A stretch of 64,000 nt of DNA, from NCBI GenBank assembly GCA_015178975.1, contig WHVD01000096.1, positions 124,001 to 188,000 on the forward strand, written 5' to 3'. How positions within the stretch are numbered: position 1 is the stretch's first letter; each line of letters opens with the position of its first letter. The notes under the pieces were generated by a model, which was given only the letters and a program-made list of their open reading frames with translations, ran no database searches and had not been told where the DNA came from. The translations under genes and the position numbers were made by a program. Below, one piece after another: positions 14,525-26,547 of the stretch. This DNA comes from Hysterangium stoloniferum (Eukaryota; Basidiomycota; Agaricomycetes; Hysterangiales; Hysterangiaceae).

Positions 14525-14832
14525 TGCAGTAATTTTTTCGATTTGGGTGAGGAGATTGTATGATTATGTAATCCGAATTTCTTTCACCTCAAGGGTTCAT
14601 GCTGTAAGTCGACTCTGGGTATTACATAAACGCAAGGAATGTAATTGCGTCGTTTCCGTGATTTTATGGGACAAGTACTATAATAATGAGGTCATTCGAG
14701 TTCTCTAGATATAGAGATTATCCTATAAGACTGTGAAAGTCAGCAATTTGACAACTTCCCATAGTAATCGCGCAATCTTTTGAAGATCTTCCTCAGTTGG
14801 CGAAAACAAGGAATACCATGCAATATATTATT
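14525..14832. other. Intergenic gap between ILV1 3' end and RRP43 start
   Basis: No exon or repeat seen. It should contain the RRP43 promoter and the ILV1 terminator region. Confidence 0.4.
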
Positions 14833-16741
14833 CTATCCTTTTAGATATCGTTTGTAAACATCATTTTCAGTTTCCTCTACGTAGGGATAGCCAAGCCTTG
14901 TGAGAAAATTAGTGAATTGTTCAGATTTTTCGGGTGGCACTTGAATGCCAGCGAGTACTTTTCCTAAATCTAGCGACCAATTAAGCTGCGGCCACCAAAC
15001 ACTTGTGAAAAGAGAACATACCTGCGCCGTGATTCCGGTAATGGAATAATGTAATATTAAAGTTATTTGCAGAATGTAATCCCGACAGAAAAGCGCGTAA
15101 TGCGCCTGGCCTTTCGGGGAACTCTGATCAAGGGGGTTAAAGGAAACTTGCAAGATAGAAGGATTGATACAAACCAAATCGAAATATTCTCTCGTGAGGG
15201 ACATTAAATTTGCCTCCTACAAGATATCGGGCGTGGGTTTTGGCGAGATCATCGTCACTGATGTCCCGTCCACACATACCGCCTGCCTCTAATTGTGTTT
15301 GAATATGTGAAATCTCAGCTGTTCGTAGAGCAGGCGTCGTGGCGTCCAGCGTGAATGATAAATATATGTGGGCAATTTTCGAATCATGATATCGATAGCA
15401 GAACTCGGTTACGGCACGTGGATGAATCACAGAGTGTAGTGCGAAGAAACTATCCATCATTAAATTAACAGCGCAGATTGTAATGTACACAACATACCTG
15501 CCGGGTTGCTCTGGAATATCCACGGTAAATAGCACCTCCCGACCTTCTCCCAATTCAGCACGCTCCGCAACGAATCGTAGTCGACCAAAATTAATATTGG
15601 CACCACTAACAACCGCAACAAACTTCTTTCCTGCGCCATGTAACTTGTTGTTCATGATGTATTGCTTTAAGCCGGCTAGTGCAAGAGCACCAGCTGGCTC
15701 CGCCAAGGATCTTGTTTCTAAAATGATATTTTAACACAGCGTAGGATATATTTAAACGGTCGTTGCACGAACCTTCGAAGATATCCTTGATAGCGGCACA
15801 TATAGCGTCCGTACCAACCTTTACTATGCCATCTACGACTTCTTGGCATACACGGAATGGCTCTTCCCCTACAATTTTGACGGCCGTGCCATCGCTAAAT
15901 GGTCCGACATCTGTGAGGGTGACCCGTGCACCTTTCTCAATGCTCCTCGCCATAGCATCTCCATCTTCGGTTTCCACGCCCATGACCTTCGTGCCGGGGG
16001 GGCCGATACGCTTGACATATTCACCGATGCCTGCGATTAATCCGCCACCTCCGATACTCGCAAAGACCCCTTCTAAGTCAGGTGTACTCCCCATCTGTTT
16101 GATTATTTCCATACCCACGGTGCCTTGACCGGCAATGACCAAAGGATCATCGTATGGGGGAACGAATACCAAACCAAGCAGAGATGCGAGACGCGCACAT
16201 TCACTTTTTGCAGCATCAAAGTCATCGCCGTGCAGAACAACCTTGGCTCCCAATCGAGCCACGTTATTTACCTTGATGGAGGGGGTGCCTTTGGGCATAA
16301 CAATGGTGCAAGGTATTTTGAGGTGAGTTCCGGAGAGTGCAACTCCTTGGGCGTGGTTACCTAGGTAGGTACACTCAGATCGAGTATTTTCTGACGTTAA
16401 AAACACGCACACTAACCCGCACTACATGTTATGACGCCCTTCCAACGCTCCTCTTCTGAGAGATTGGCCATGAAATTATATGCACCTCGAATTTTGAAAC
16501 TGAAAACCTCCTGTAAATCCTCCCTTTTCAACCAAATTTGGTTTCCTAGTTTAGCACTGAGATTGGGGGCATATGTGAGAGGGGTTTCTTTTATGATCTC
16601 ATAGACTCTTGACGTCAGAATGAGGCGAAGATAGTCAGGTGTATGAGACGGCAGAAGGTCATGGCTGGAGAGGCGTGGATAAGGAGTCAGTTTGGGGAGT
16701 AGACCTGTAGCCAGTGAATGTTCAAGCATTGCGACAGGCAT
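14833..16741 (-). CDS. ILV1: Threonine dehydratase (threonine deaminase)
   Basis: A PLP enzyme, it turns threonine into 2-oxobutyrate, the first step of isoleucine synthesis, normally in mitochondria. Exons in coding order are 16417-16741, 15773-16360, 15498-15717, 15175-15449, 15022-15123 and 14833-14969, 548 residues. The PLP lysine sits in '[12 protein letters not shown]'. Substrate/PLP loops are '[14 protein letters not shown]' and the phosphate-binding '[15 protein letters not shown]'. After the catalytic domain come two ACT-like regulatory repeats typical of isoleucine-inhibited enzymes ('[20 protein letters not shown]' in the second). No obvious amphipathic presequence is seen, so targeting or an extra 5' exon is unresolved. 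An ACACGTGA E-box lies 43 bp upstream of the start. Confidence 0.95.
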
Positions 16742-18654
16742 CCTGAAAAGATTGAAGAATATTTATGGAAGTTGCAAAAAGAACACGTGATGGGAGGCGC
16801 TTCTCAGAGTCACTATAGCATGGATCATGGGTCACACAAGAAGAATCAAAGACGGGAGTAATACCTATGGTAACAGAAACCGTAAAAGTCCGAGACGTGT
16901 AAAAAAAAAAACAGAGTTTACTGTGCCCAATCATAACAAATAGTACGGTAATCGCAGAATTCAATGGGCTTAGGTCGGCTTCCATTGAATGGCACAATCC
17001 GGAGGTAAAACGAAAGGAGTGTCCCCATAAGTGCCCTTGAATGATGGAACGGGAACGTTCACACTCTAGTCGGAACTTAGCTTGCCAGCGCCGGTCAAGA
17101 ACACCAACGTCCCAGCGCCGATCAAGAAAACCAGCGTATGGTCAGCGCCGGTCAAGAAAACCTGCTTACGCTTGTCAGTGCCGGTCAAGATCAACCACGT
17201 ACACATTAGCTTACCAGCGCCAGGCAAGATCACCAAAAGCCAGGAAATAAAGAAATTAAATATGCACAGTAGAATTAATTTGAACAAATTAGTTCTCTGA
17301 AGGAGGCACGTGATATTACTTTCGTACGCCACTCATTATTTTTTTATTCTTCTTGTTCTACTCTCCTCTTTGTTCTCTCCCTCCCATCGTCCTTTATTCT
17401 ATATATGCTGTATCCCGTGTTCCATACCCGATAGTCTTCAAAGACTTCGAGTTCCGCTTAAATTTTTTACACCCACTTTTCTAGATATACTCTTCATGTA
17501 TTTTTCGCTTCCTCGGCTTGAACACGGCCCGAACTTGGTTTCGGTCACGCAAAAGAGCGGTGGTGAACTCTATTTGCGTGCCCAGAGTCACGAACGAACG
17601 ATAGACACAGTTATGGTGTCGTATCACGTGACTAAACGCGAAGGGTCGGGACTTGGTGTAATAATCACTGTGGGAGGGATCATAGTGCTCATCTGGCGGC
17701 AGTTGTGTGGAAACTTTATTAGAGGTGTATGGAATGTTCGATTGGTATAGTGAGGCCAGTGTCATGAGAGCTGGAGCAAAGTAGGAAGTAATATTATGAG
17801 GCAAAAACCCCAGCCCGATTCATGCGATATGTGGATGAGTCGCCAATGGATGCGGTGAAAGACATATGAGAAATGGTTATCCAAGTGTACCGATCCGTCA
17901 AGAGAGCAGATCGCAATGCCAACAGAGAGTAGTGCTCACAAGGGTAGTAGCCTTCGCCCATAAAGGCATACTATTCCACCTGCAAGCTGGTTCCGTAGGA
18001 CATAATAACGTCACCTTTAATGCATTAGGATATCAGTAGCACATCTGTTGTCTGAGTTTGACCATTAGGACAGGCCCTGATTTGTTGGAAGAGACGTGCA
18101 ACAACACGGTCTTAACGTTGAATCTGGGGCCGGCAGTCCCGCGCCAAAGGCCACGCAGCCTCTCTCACATCCTTCCCAGACAATTAATCATCAGGACGTA
18201 GGCTCTATATGCCAGATGCTGCCTGAATTGTGAAATTATGGAGATGGTGTGGGTTATGAACGTCCACCCCTAAATTGCCCATCGCCGATGCCTCTACTGT
18301 GTAGAACACCTTCTGAAGACATGATAAACATGTAGTACTACAGACTGTCCGTGAAAATCGTTTTGTACGCCAGAATCGCCTTGTGTGCTGTACAAACGGG
18401 GACGGCATGTTTTGACATCGGATGGAGGGAGCAGGACAGTCGGTATATACCTTTGAAAGGGACGAGACGGTGGTGGTGGATTGGTAGGTCGATGTAAGAG
18501 ATGCTGGAGAAAGAAAAGGAGAGACACGGAGTGGATAGGAACGAGATAGTTGAGACCAGCGGGCGTCTAGACAGTCTGCACTAGACTCATTACCTCCACC
18601 CATTCGAAGTTCTCCTGCAGCATTCCCCCCCGTTCTCTTTGCTACTACCCCCGA
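16742..18654. other. 1.9-kb gene-free stretch
   Basis: No exon chain can be built on either strand. It holds two CACGTG boxes (17307-17312 and 17624-17631), a degenerate repeat (17082-17240), and otherwise unremarkable sequence. A 146-codon frame at 17310-17750 has no domain, biased hydrophobic composition and no homologous motif, so I do not call it. Confidence 0.5.
17082..17240. repeat. Degenerate tandem repeat, five units of CAGCGCCGGTCAAGA
   Basis: Five imperfect copies of a GC-rich core close to CAGCGCCGGTCAAGA occur at growing intervals (about 27, 30, 33 and 39 bp). The spacers are A-rich with ACCA/CGT motifs. Several period steps are multiples of three, so one frame stays open with an RRSR-type repeat, but no gene continues from it. 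Confidence 0.7.
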
Positions 18655-20715
18655 ATGGTCCCTTCGTTGGCAGGAAGAGAACCTAGAAGATCCTCCCGTA
18701 GGCACACAGACACCCCAGCTTCAAGAACCTCCCTGTCCCCTTCCTCAACCAACCACTTCCCAGCTCTATCAGACCCCAATACCCCACCTACCCCATCTCG
18801 TGCCCTTCCTCATCCACCGTTAAAGAGATCCTCCAACGGCAACAGACGCGTCAAGCAAGAGCCAGACGACATCCTCTCTCAACACTCGAACCGCCCATAC
18901 ATGGACGACGCCACTAATCCTCCCATTAACGGCCGCTCAAAGCGGAAGCCAAAAGACAAGGTTGAGGTCGTATTACCAGCCAAGTTCGTACCGGACCCTC
19001 CACCCCAAGATCTGGTCGTAACTGACCCTGGGGACGACAACGACGATGATGGGGGCATAACCAGATGCGTTTGTGGACGAACAGGTATCTATGGTGTCGA
19101 TATCTCGTGTCATTAGGCTAAGGACTTGCCTTCCCGCAGAATTGGATGCAGACGAAGAAGATCTTGGTCTAATGGTCATGTGCGAGACGTGTAAAGTCTG
19201 GCAGCATGGCGTTTGCGTTAATCTCGCAGAAGATATGTCAGAGCAGGATTACTACTGTGAACTGTGTAGACCGGATCTTCACGTAGATTTACTAAAGTAA
19301 GTTCATTGTAATTGAAAAATGCCTATCTAACATGGCTGATACTGTGTAACTGCTGCAGGTCTCTGAAAAAGCGTGCCCGTCAGAGTTCACAACATAACCG
19401 TCGACATTCGGCGTCAGTCCCGCGTTCTTCGCGTTCGCATTCACCAGGACACGCTTTAGCGGCACCCAAAGCGCCAAAACGGCGTAATACCATGAACAGT
19501 CGTGATGCAGATTACGAGGAAGCGTTGAAACAACTAATTGAGAGTACACGTCCCGAGTCAGAAAGATATGGTGATGGGCCAAGTGATAAAGATGATCAAC
19601 AAGACGAACCTAGCGTTATCATTGAGATAGTGAGCGGCGCGAGGAAGAAGAGGAAAAGGAATCTCGCCGAGGAAAAAGTTGGGCGAGAGCGAACAGAGAT
19701 GTAAGTAACGTTCGCCATCTATCTGGCAACGTGGTTAAATTTTGACGATGTCCAGGTCACTACCCAAACGCAACAGATCGAATTCTAGCACTCCTGATCG
19801 ACATGTAGTCACAAGCAATGGGATGGTCAACGGTGCAATGCACAATGGTAGCGGAGCAGCATCACGCCAGGCCAGTACTTCTTCGGGTGCAGGCGTAAAG
19901 CCACCTGGCGCTGTAAGTGCCAAACCAAAACGCGGTCGCAAAGAGGCTGCGCCCCCGGTTGACGATGATCGTGCGTCATTATATATGTCCGCAAAATGAA
20001 TACTGGGCTTACAATCTCTGCATTGCTTGTAGCTAATTCCAAAAGGCACGCCAACCAATATACATACCGCAAGCCGGTAGCACCAACACCTCCACGGCGA
20101 CCTGGAGCTAATGGTGTACATCCACCGAACGGACACGGTGCGGCGAGCACATCGAGTGGACATGACCATGGGACTCGTCGGAATGCACATGCCCCACATC
20201 TACATGCACCCCCGCCTCCACAGCCATTACTCACGACATGGGGCTTGCCTGATTACCTTACCCACCTCTCGTCTGAACTACCAACAGAGATCCCACAACC
20301 TGTTGAAGTACGCATATTTGAAGTACCTGGAGAAGGGGCAGCGACAGAGGCGGCGCCGAGTGTTACAGCTTGTGAAGATATCGTCCTAGAAAGAGGTGTT
20401 AAAGTGAAATGGCCTGCAAAGCGAACAAACGTAGGCGACATGAATAAGCGTGTTCGTGGCATCATCGATTGGGTTGGTCGAGAACAAGCCAGTGCCAGCG
20501 CGCGACGACGACGACGAGATGCCTTAAACCAAGCGTTACAAGAGCAAGGGCAGCCAGATGACCCCGAGCTGGCCACAATTAATGGGAAACAACCAGCGCC
20601 AGAGTCTGAGGCGACACATCTAATGGAGGAGCTGATGAAGGAGCTCATAGCGTTTCAAGAAAAGTTTGGTCCTGGTTCGAAGGGGAAAGAGCGAGATCGT
20701 CGAGCGGCAGGTTGA
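18655..20715 (+). CDS. CTI6: PHD-finger protein, Cti6-like (histone deacetylase complex subunit)
   Basis: Cti6 is the PHD subunit of the Rpd3L histone deacetylase complex. Exons 18655-19084, 19140-19296, 19359-19700, 19756-19970 and 20033-20715 join in frame to 608 residues. After a Ser/Pro-rich N-terminus the PHD finger begins in 'GGITRCVCGRTG' and continues across intron 1 with 'MVMCETCKVWQHGVCVNL' and 'YYCELCRPDLH' (C4HC3). Long basic disordered segments follow, then a conserved C-terminal part with 'KVKWPAKRTNVGDMNKRVRG' and 'IIDWVGREQ', which I associate with fungal Cti6. The PHD call is firm. The Cti6 assignment is good but not certain; other PHD regulators are possible. The start could lie further 5'. 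Confidence 0.82.
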
Positions 20716-21262
20716 TACGTGTATTTGTGATTTTCTTTCTTTTTTTCCTATTCTTCATATTGCTTGTGATTCCTCTCCCCGACTCATTGCCAGGCTATCT
20801 TGCTATCCTTTGTATTGTCACTAATACTAGTGGTTAAAAACAAAATGAATGAAGCTCCGTTGTGGGCGGTCGGAACGCCGCAACCACTTTGCTCAACCTG
20901 TTCTGCCGTAACAATCTCATCATTGACCAGAATTTTTCTGGCTGTCTAGACACAGCAGCATGCTGCGATTTGCGGTATCTTTGCGGTAACCGTCGGATAT
21001 TCCAAGAGCTGCTGTTGTCAAAACAATATGTTAGCCCGTGATCGGCTGGATATATCTAAAGTCATCTATCAAGAAGCGGTGAGCCTATTGTGCTTAATGG
21101 GTCGAATGAGCTAATAATAGCCTTAATGAGCCATATTATTGGTGATCTTCATCACGTGACCTGCATTGTGTTCCGACCCCAACATGTCACTGTCAGTTCC
21201 AACAAATGATTTACTCACCGAGAGTATTTTCGTTCCTCCTACGACGAGGACGACGAGGAAGT
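20716..21262. other. Intergenic gap, PHD gene 3' end to 7TM gene start
   Basis: No exon seen. A TCACGTGA box lies at 21152-21159. Confidence 0.4.
21152..21159. promoter_or_regulatory. E-box TCACGTGA upstream of the 7TM gene
   Basis: A palindromic CACGTG core with flanking T/A sits 104 bp before the chosen start codon at 21263. Such sites are bound by bHLH factors (Cbf1/USF class). Confidence 0.5.
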
Positions 21263-22947
21263 ATGTCCCCCGTCGTCCCAACGTATCTCACCCCGTCTCC
21301 TGGTTTCAACCACTTCTCTATTCAGGATGCATACATTTTCGTTCTCATCAGTCTTCCTCTTTCCTCCATCTTGATTCCGCTTTTTCTGCTCATCCTCTAC
21401 TTTTCCACGTCCAGCTCGAGGCGGACATGGCTGTTTGCACTGAATCTCATCATTGTCTTGCTCGGCATTGTAGGAGGCATTCTTAATACCATTGTGCAGG
21501 TGGGCTGTTTAAAGCTCGTGTTTCTGAGCAGGTTTTTTACGAGTATTTTCACATAGAGCATTTTAATCCTCCATCCTCGACATTCTGTTTCAAACAGGCT
21601 CTTTCTCGCTTGCACTGGCATCATGATGTACACCCCCATTGTCGTCGACTGTATTCTCGTCCTCAGACTCTCCGCCGTCTATCCGCAGATCATTACAAAA
21701 CGCTCGGTTCGTATGCCTATTCTCGCAATTCCAATCGTGTGCACTGCAGCTCGTGCTATCCTTGTCACACTACTCATCCATGACTGGTATCGGCTCGGCA
21801 ACCAGTCGAGTGCTGTGGCAGCAAGCAAAATCATTTGGCCACGAAATCCCCTCATTATCAGCGACTGGTCTATTCAGCTCTTTGAAAACTTCTATTGCTC
21901 TGTGCTCTTCATGTATCGCTTACGAGGTCATAAGACTTTTTCCTCCCGCATGTATCGAGAACGTGCGTCGTGATGTTCTTTTTCCTGGCACCCATTTCAT
22001 CTCAAGTATGTTAACAGAGTCATTTGCGTCTCGTTTACGCGTCGTGTTCTATATATCCGTGTCCAATTTTGTCTTTCCTACTATTCTTAGCATTTTTCAG
22101 CTGGTTTATATCATACGCGATAACTCTGATGTCCATGGTGCCGTCGTCTGCACGGTGAACAATCATGTCAGTATTATCGGTATTGTATTCTGCACGATTG
22201 TGAGTTCTTGATTTGTCTATGAGTGTCTTTTATTAACGTATTATTTAGTGGTGTGCCAGCGACGTTTGGAAAAAGAATAGACGCATCGATCAAGCATACA
22301 GCCCGAATCCACATTTTCCCGAACTAGACCTGCGGCAGTCAGTCATAACTCTGTCGGGAATTGCTCCAAATCTCGATTCAGTGGTCGCAGGAGCCCGTCA
22401 TTCTTTCTCATTTTCAAATCATCTCAGTTTGTCAACTCTACGGTATCATGCATCGCGACAATCAATCCAGAAATCTGGTCGCAAACTTGTAAAATCAAAA
22501 TCAAATAAATCCAAACGAGCTCATCGTTCACTAGATAGCGATAGGCTCACTAAATACATGCAGGTCTTCAATTTACATCCTGATACAGGTAATTCTGCAG
22601 ATAGTCATATTCCCATATTCCTTTCCCCCGAAGGAGAAACCCAGATGCAGACTGGTTCTGCATCGCGAGCTGGCCTTAGGTCATCTGGACTAGACTATTA
22701 TTATGATCATCATGGTTCATCTAACGAGGTTGTCAACATTGGATCGACATCGTTCGATTCAGGTACGGACTTCGACTTCGTTACCCCAACGCCTCCCCCC
22801 CTTTCCCGACAGCCAGTCATCCATCTCGCGAATTCTCAAGTTGATATGTCGAGTCGGAGCACACTTGATATCCAATGTACAGACTCAGGCCGCTCCGTTC
22901 TTGATCGGCGGCGACTCACCACATCATCGGTGCATAGTATGAAATAA
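21263..22947 (+). CDS. Seven-transmembrane fungal protein (GPCR-like), function unknown
   Basis: Exons 21263-21499, 21557-21962, 22018-22199 and 22249-22947 give 507 residues. Seven hydrophobic segments are visible: 'AYIFVLISLPLSSILIPLFL', 'LNLIIVLLGIVGGILNTI', 'TPIVVDCILVLRLSAVYP', 'ILAIPIVCTAARAILVTLLI', the helix around 'FYCSVLFMY', 'YISVSNFVFPTILSIFQLVY', and one ending 'SIIGIVFCTIWCA'. They are followed by a ~240-residue Ser-rich cytoplasmic tail. The 'VDCILVLRLSAVYP' element is characteristic of a large uncharacterised basidiomycete 7TM family. No ligand or G-protein motif can be claimed. The acceptor of intron 1 was chosen at CATAG|AGC because it alone keeps frame into the third helix. 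Confidence 0.8.
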
Positions 22948-23123
22948 CAGCCACCTCTTCATAGACGATGCTTCGGTGTACATTCATCCTGCGTCTCAAC
23001 CTTCTCATGTTGGTTGCCCCTACCCAGAGGGCGGCCACCGAACCTTATTTCCCGCAATTTGGGACACTCTTGATGTACCACGACAGCTGCAGTGTCACCA
23101 CGTATGAGGGAGAGGGAGAACTC

Positions 23124-23305
23124 TACTTGTGCACTGTCCAGTCATGTGACTGGGTCTCCAGATACACAGGAAATTCAACTCATATATCAACTTGAGTCCT
23201 GTAAGGAAACCCTTTACTTGTGCACTGTCCAGTCATATGACTGGGTCTCCAGATACACAGGAAATTCAACTCATATATCACCCTGAGTCCTGTAAGGAAA
23301 TCCTT
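23124..23305. repeat. Tandem duplication of a 91-bp unit
   Basis: Copies at 23124-23214 and 23215-23305 differ at only a few positions. Each contains a near-perfect palindrome: CCAGTCATGTGACTGG in copy one, and fully palindromic CCAGTCATATGACTGG in copy two. Confidence 0.9.
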
Positions 23306-23530
23306 CCAGGCTTATTGGCAACAGCCTGTGTCGTGCGCGATACATATATGATATTGCTTCAAGGCAGTAGTCATGGCGTTATATCCTAACTTATTACCAG
23401 TTGCATTTTGGCTCTGTTTCCTGATGGCCTGTTACCTGACCATAGCATTGTAACACTAATTAGAAAATAAACAATTTTACAACAGAATGGGATGAAGTCT
23501 GTGACGCGTGACCGAACGAAACGTTCGGTA

Positions 23531-23538
23531 TCACGTGA
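23531..23538. promoter_or_regulatory. E-box TCACGTGA upstream of POLK
   Basis: The palindromic CACGTG core is 68 bp before the POLK start codon. It sits just after a short inverted GAACGTTC-like sequence. Confidence 0.5.
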
Positions 23539-23605
23539 CACAATCCCGTGCTAAGTATCATAGTCGACTACTCCAATTGCGTTCGTTTTCTTCTAATTTA
23601 TTTTT

Positions 23606-26453
23606 ATGTCTGAGCTGTCAAGAACCTCTCCGACAACCATGAAGGCCGACATTCAAAAAGAGAAGATCAATGGCCTTGTGAAAAATTTATCTATGGAAGA
23701 ATCGTTGGTGAAACGACTAGCAGGACCTTCCACAGAAAAGGCTGGATTGGCTAAGGATCAGACGGACATAAATCGCATTATTGCCAAGGCTTCAAAGGGC
23801 TCTAAGTTCTATGAAAATGAAAAGAGGAAGGACCAGGAGCTTACTGCAAAAATCGAGAATCTGTTGAAGCGTAAGGATGAGATGATGAGAGATGTTGATA
23901 TTGGTAGGCGGATAACTAAGGTGTGAAGGCTCTACAACTATTAACACTACTCACATAGGGAGATTGGAAGCTAACATCGACAAGACAGTATGTACTATTT
24001 AATGATGGTGTATGGATTTATCATTGACGTTGACAATTTGAAGATAAGTAAACTTGAAGAGCAGCGCGATCTATCACAATATATTGTACATGTTGATATG
24101 GATGCCTTCTATGCTTCTGTTGAGGTCTGAGGAACTCCACGTTAAGGATCTGATATACTAATGACATCATAGCTTCTTGACAGACCCCATCTGAAAGGCA
24201 AGCCCTTCGGTGTGCGTATTTAATAATGACGATATTTGTGAGAATATTCATGAACAGTGTTAGGTAGGAAAAGGTGTCCTATGCACTGCGTCCTACGACG
24301 CACGAACGGTTGGCGTGCGATCGGGCATGCCTGGTAAGTTCCAAATTTCTTCTTCGACGCTTCATGGACACCTATTTCTCTAAGGATTTATTGCCAAGAA
24401 ACTTTGTCCACACATTATTCTTCTACCACTACGGATGGACCGATACTGTGAAATGTCCAGGTAAGAGTGTAATCTGTCCCAGCAAGGTCATATGTCCAAT
24501 GACATGCCCAGCAAGGTAATGCATGTGTTCAGGCAGTTCGATCCTACGATGGCATCAGGAGGGATCGATGAGGCATATTTGAAGTCCGTCCGATCCATCT
24601 TTTATCCCGTACCACTCTGGTGCTTATCTTGCCTCTTATGTTTTGTTTCTACTGGTGAACAGCATAACAAAGTACTGCAATGAGCACAACCTATCTCCTG
24701 ATCAATGCGTAGAGAAGCTGAGAGCAGAGGTACATGCGAAAACGAGGTTGACCGTAAAGCATGTGTTTGTTGTACATGTGCATATCTCACAAGTTTTCCC
24801 TTCAGGTCAGCGCAGGAATTGCCCCAACTAAGGTCTCCTTTGTTTTCTTATTGCCCATTCTTTGATTGCTAATTATTTCGCTTCGCAGATGCTTGCCAAG
24901 GTAATGGTTTTCTTATTACACCTTAAATTTATAGGAATGACTGACGGTCATGATGTAGATTTGTTCCGATAAAAATAAGCCGAATGGACAATACCACTTG
25001 CCCTTTGAACGTGGCGCCATTCTCGATTTTATGCACGACCTACCCATTCGCAAGGTGACCATTATTCCTCTTTATACTTATCGAGGTCTGATTCCCCGAA
25101 GGTTCCAGGTATTGGCCGTGTCTCGGAAAGATTATTGGATTCCATTGGTGTCAAGGTGACTAGCTTCAATGGACTAGGCCGCATGCGTTATATCGACATA
25201 CTGCCATAGACTTGTGGAGATATTCATACACAACGAGCCGTTTTATTTCTTTTGGATAAACAATTTCACTTAGATGATCTTTTACTCACTTACCTCGGAA
25301 TCACGTCGAATGTGGTTGCTCCCGGCCAAAGAAACGAGCGTAAAAGTGTCGGGTCTGAAAGGTATATCATGCTTCTCCGTAGCACATACTCGTGAGCCTG
25401 TGTGTATTCACATTGCACCTTTCTTTCAGGACTTTTAACCCCATCAGCGATTCAGCTACAATCATTGAGAAACTGAACTGCTGTGCTGCTGAACTGGAAG
25501 CTGACATGGTACATCGAATTTACTGGCATATATCGAATTTATGAACTTAACGCCCCCATTTAGAAAAGTACAGGTTGGGCGGGTCAGACCATTACACTCA
25601 AATACAAGCTAGACACGTATCAAGGCGAGTCCTATCGCATTCCCGATCGTATATGCTGACTATCGAGCCAATAGTCTTCACGCGAGCTAAGTCCTTGACT
25701 CGTTATGTCAGTAGTAAAGCGGACCTTTTTTCTGTGAGTGAGCCCGACATGAGAACTGGTAGACTACTGAAGATGCTGTCTAGATTGGCATGGGATTGCT
25801 GAGGCCCGAACTTCCCCTGAATATTCGCCTCATTGGGTTGCGAGTTACGAAGCTGAAGGATCTGCGGGCTCCAGAGGAACCTCGAGGCTTGAAAAGAGTA
25901 ATAATTATATTATATTCTCAATATTTGGTCCTTATACCGGAAAATTTTACAGTTTTTTGAAGCTGCAACGTCTACTAAGAAGCTACAAGAAATAGATCAT
26001 ATAGTAGGGGATGAAACCGGCCATACTCTTGAAGAAGAAAAAGCCATGGCAGAATGTGAAGATGAGCATGACCAACAACAATTAACTCAAGAGAACACTT
26101 GTGAAGGTGATGAAGTCGATGACGACGATGAGATTACTTGCCTCGATCTTTTTGAGGCCGAATCATCTATGATTAAACCGAAGTCAAGAAAAACCTGTTT
26201 TTCTAATAGCTCCACCAATCAAACTCCCGGCAAGCAGCCTACCTCAGAGTCAACAAAATCAAAAATGAAAAGTAAACGCCCCAAATCCCCAGACGCAGGG
26301 TTGTCCTGTCCAATGTGCTCGAAGGTCTTGGATACAGACAATGTTGGTTTAAACGAACACATTGACTTTTGTTTAAGTAAGAGTGTTATATTTGCGGCCA
26401 CAACCGTCCGAGGAGCGGATTCGTCCAGTACGAAGAGACAGCGGGTGTTATAA
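23606..26453 (+). CDS. POLK: DNA polymerase kappa (Y-family translesion polymerase) with C-terminal UBZ finger
   Basis: It performs translesion synthesis past minor-groove adducts. Eighteen exons join in frame to 636 residues: 23606-23903, 23959-23987, 24044-24124, 24173-24211, 24264-24333, 24385-24460, 24512-24583, 24663-24753, 24806-24832, 24889-24900, 24959-25054, 25102-25155, 25210-25361, 25430-25508, 25564-25624, 25675-25733, 25784-25897 and 25953-26453. An N-clasp helix starts the protein. Catalytic acids are in 'IVHVDMDAFYASVE' and 'GGIDEAYLNI'; the fingers carry 'ASYDARTVGVRSGMP'. Then come the HhH 'VPGIGRVSERLLDSIGV' and little finger 'FTRAKSLTRYV'. The C-terminus has one C2HC UBZ4-type finger, 'CPMCSKVLDT...HIDFCL', for ubiquitinated PCNA. 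Exon 10 is 12 nt and intron 15 is GC-AG. Confidence 0.96.
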
Positions 26454-26547
26454 CTGAAGCCTATTGCGCTTAGCAGGAGTCCAGAGGGACTTTTTTTCTT
26501 CTTTTTTGTATTTTCACAACTCGTATACTTATGTATTGGTAGCCAGT

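Larger units (their letters stand above)
22948..23605. other. Intergenic gap with a 91-bp tandem duplication
   Basis: The stretch between the 7TM gene and POLK holds no gene. It contains the duplication at 23124-23305 and an E-box at 23531-23538. Confidence 0.5.

Noticed and set aside
17310..17750. 146-codon plus-strand frame with a hydrophobic N-terminus
   Set aside because: No domain, no continuation through splicing and no motif; the hydrophobic part comes from a pyrimidine-rich run.
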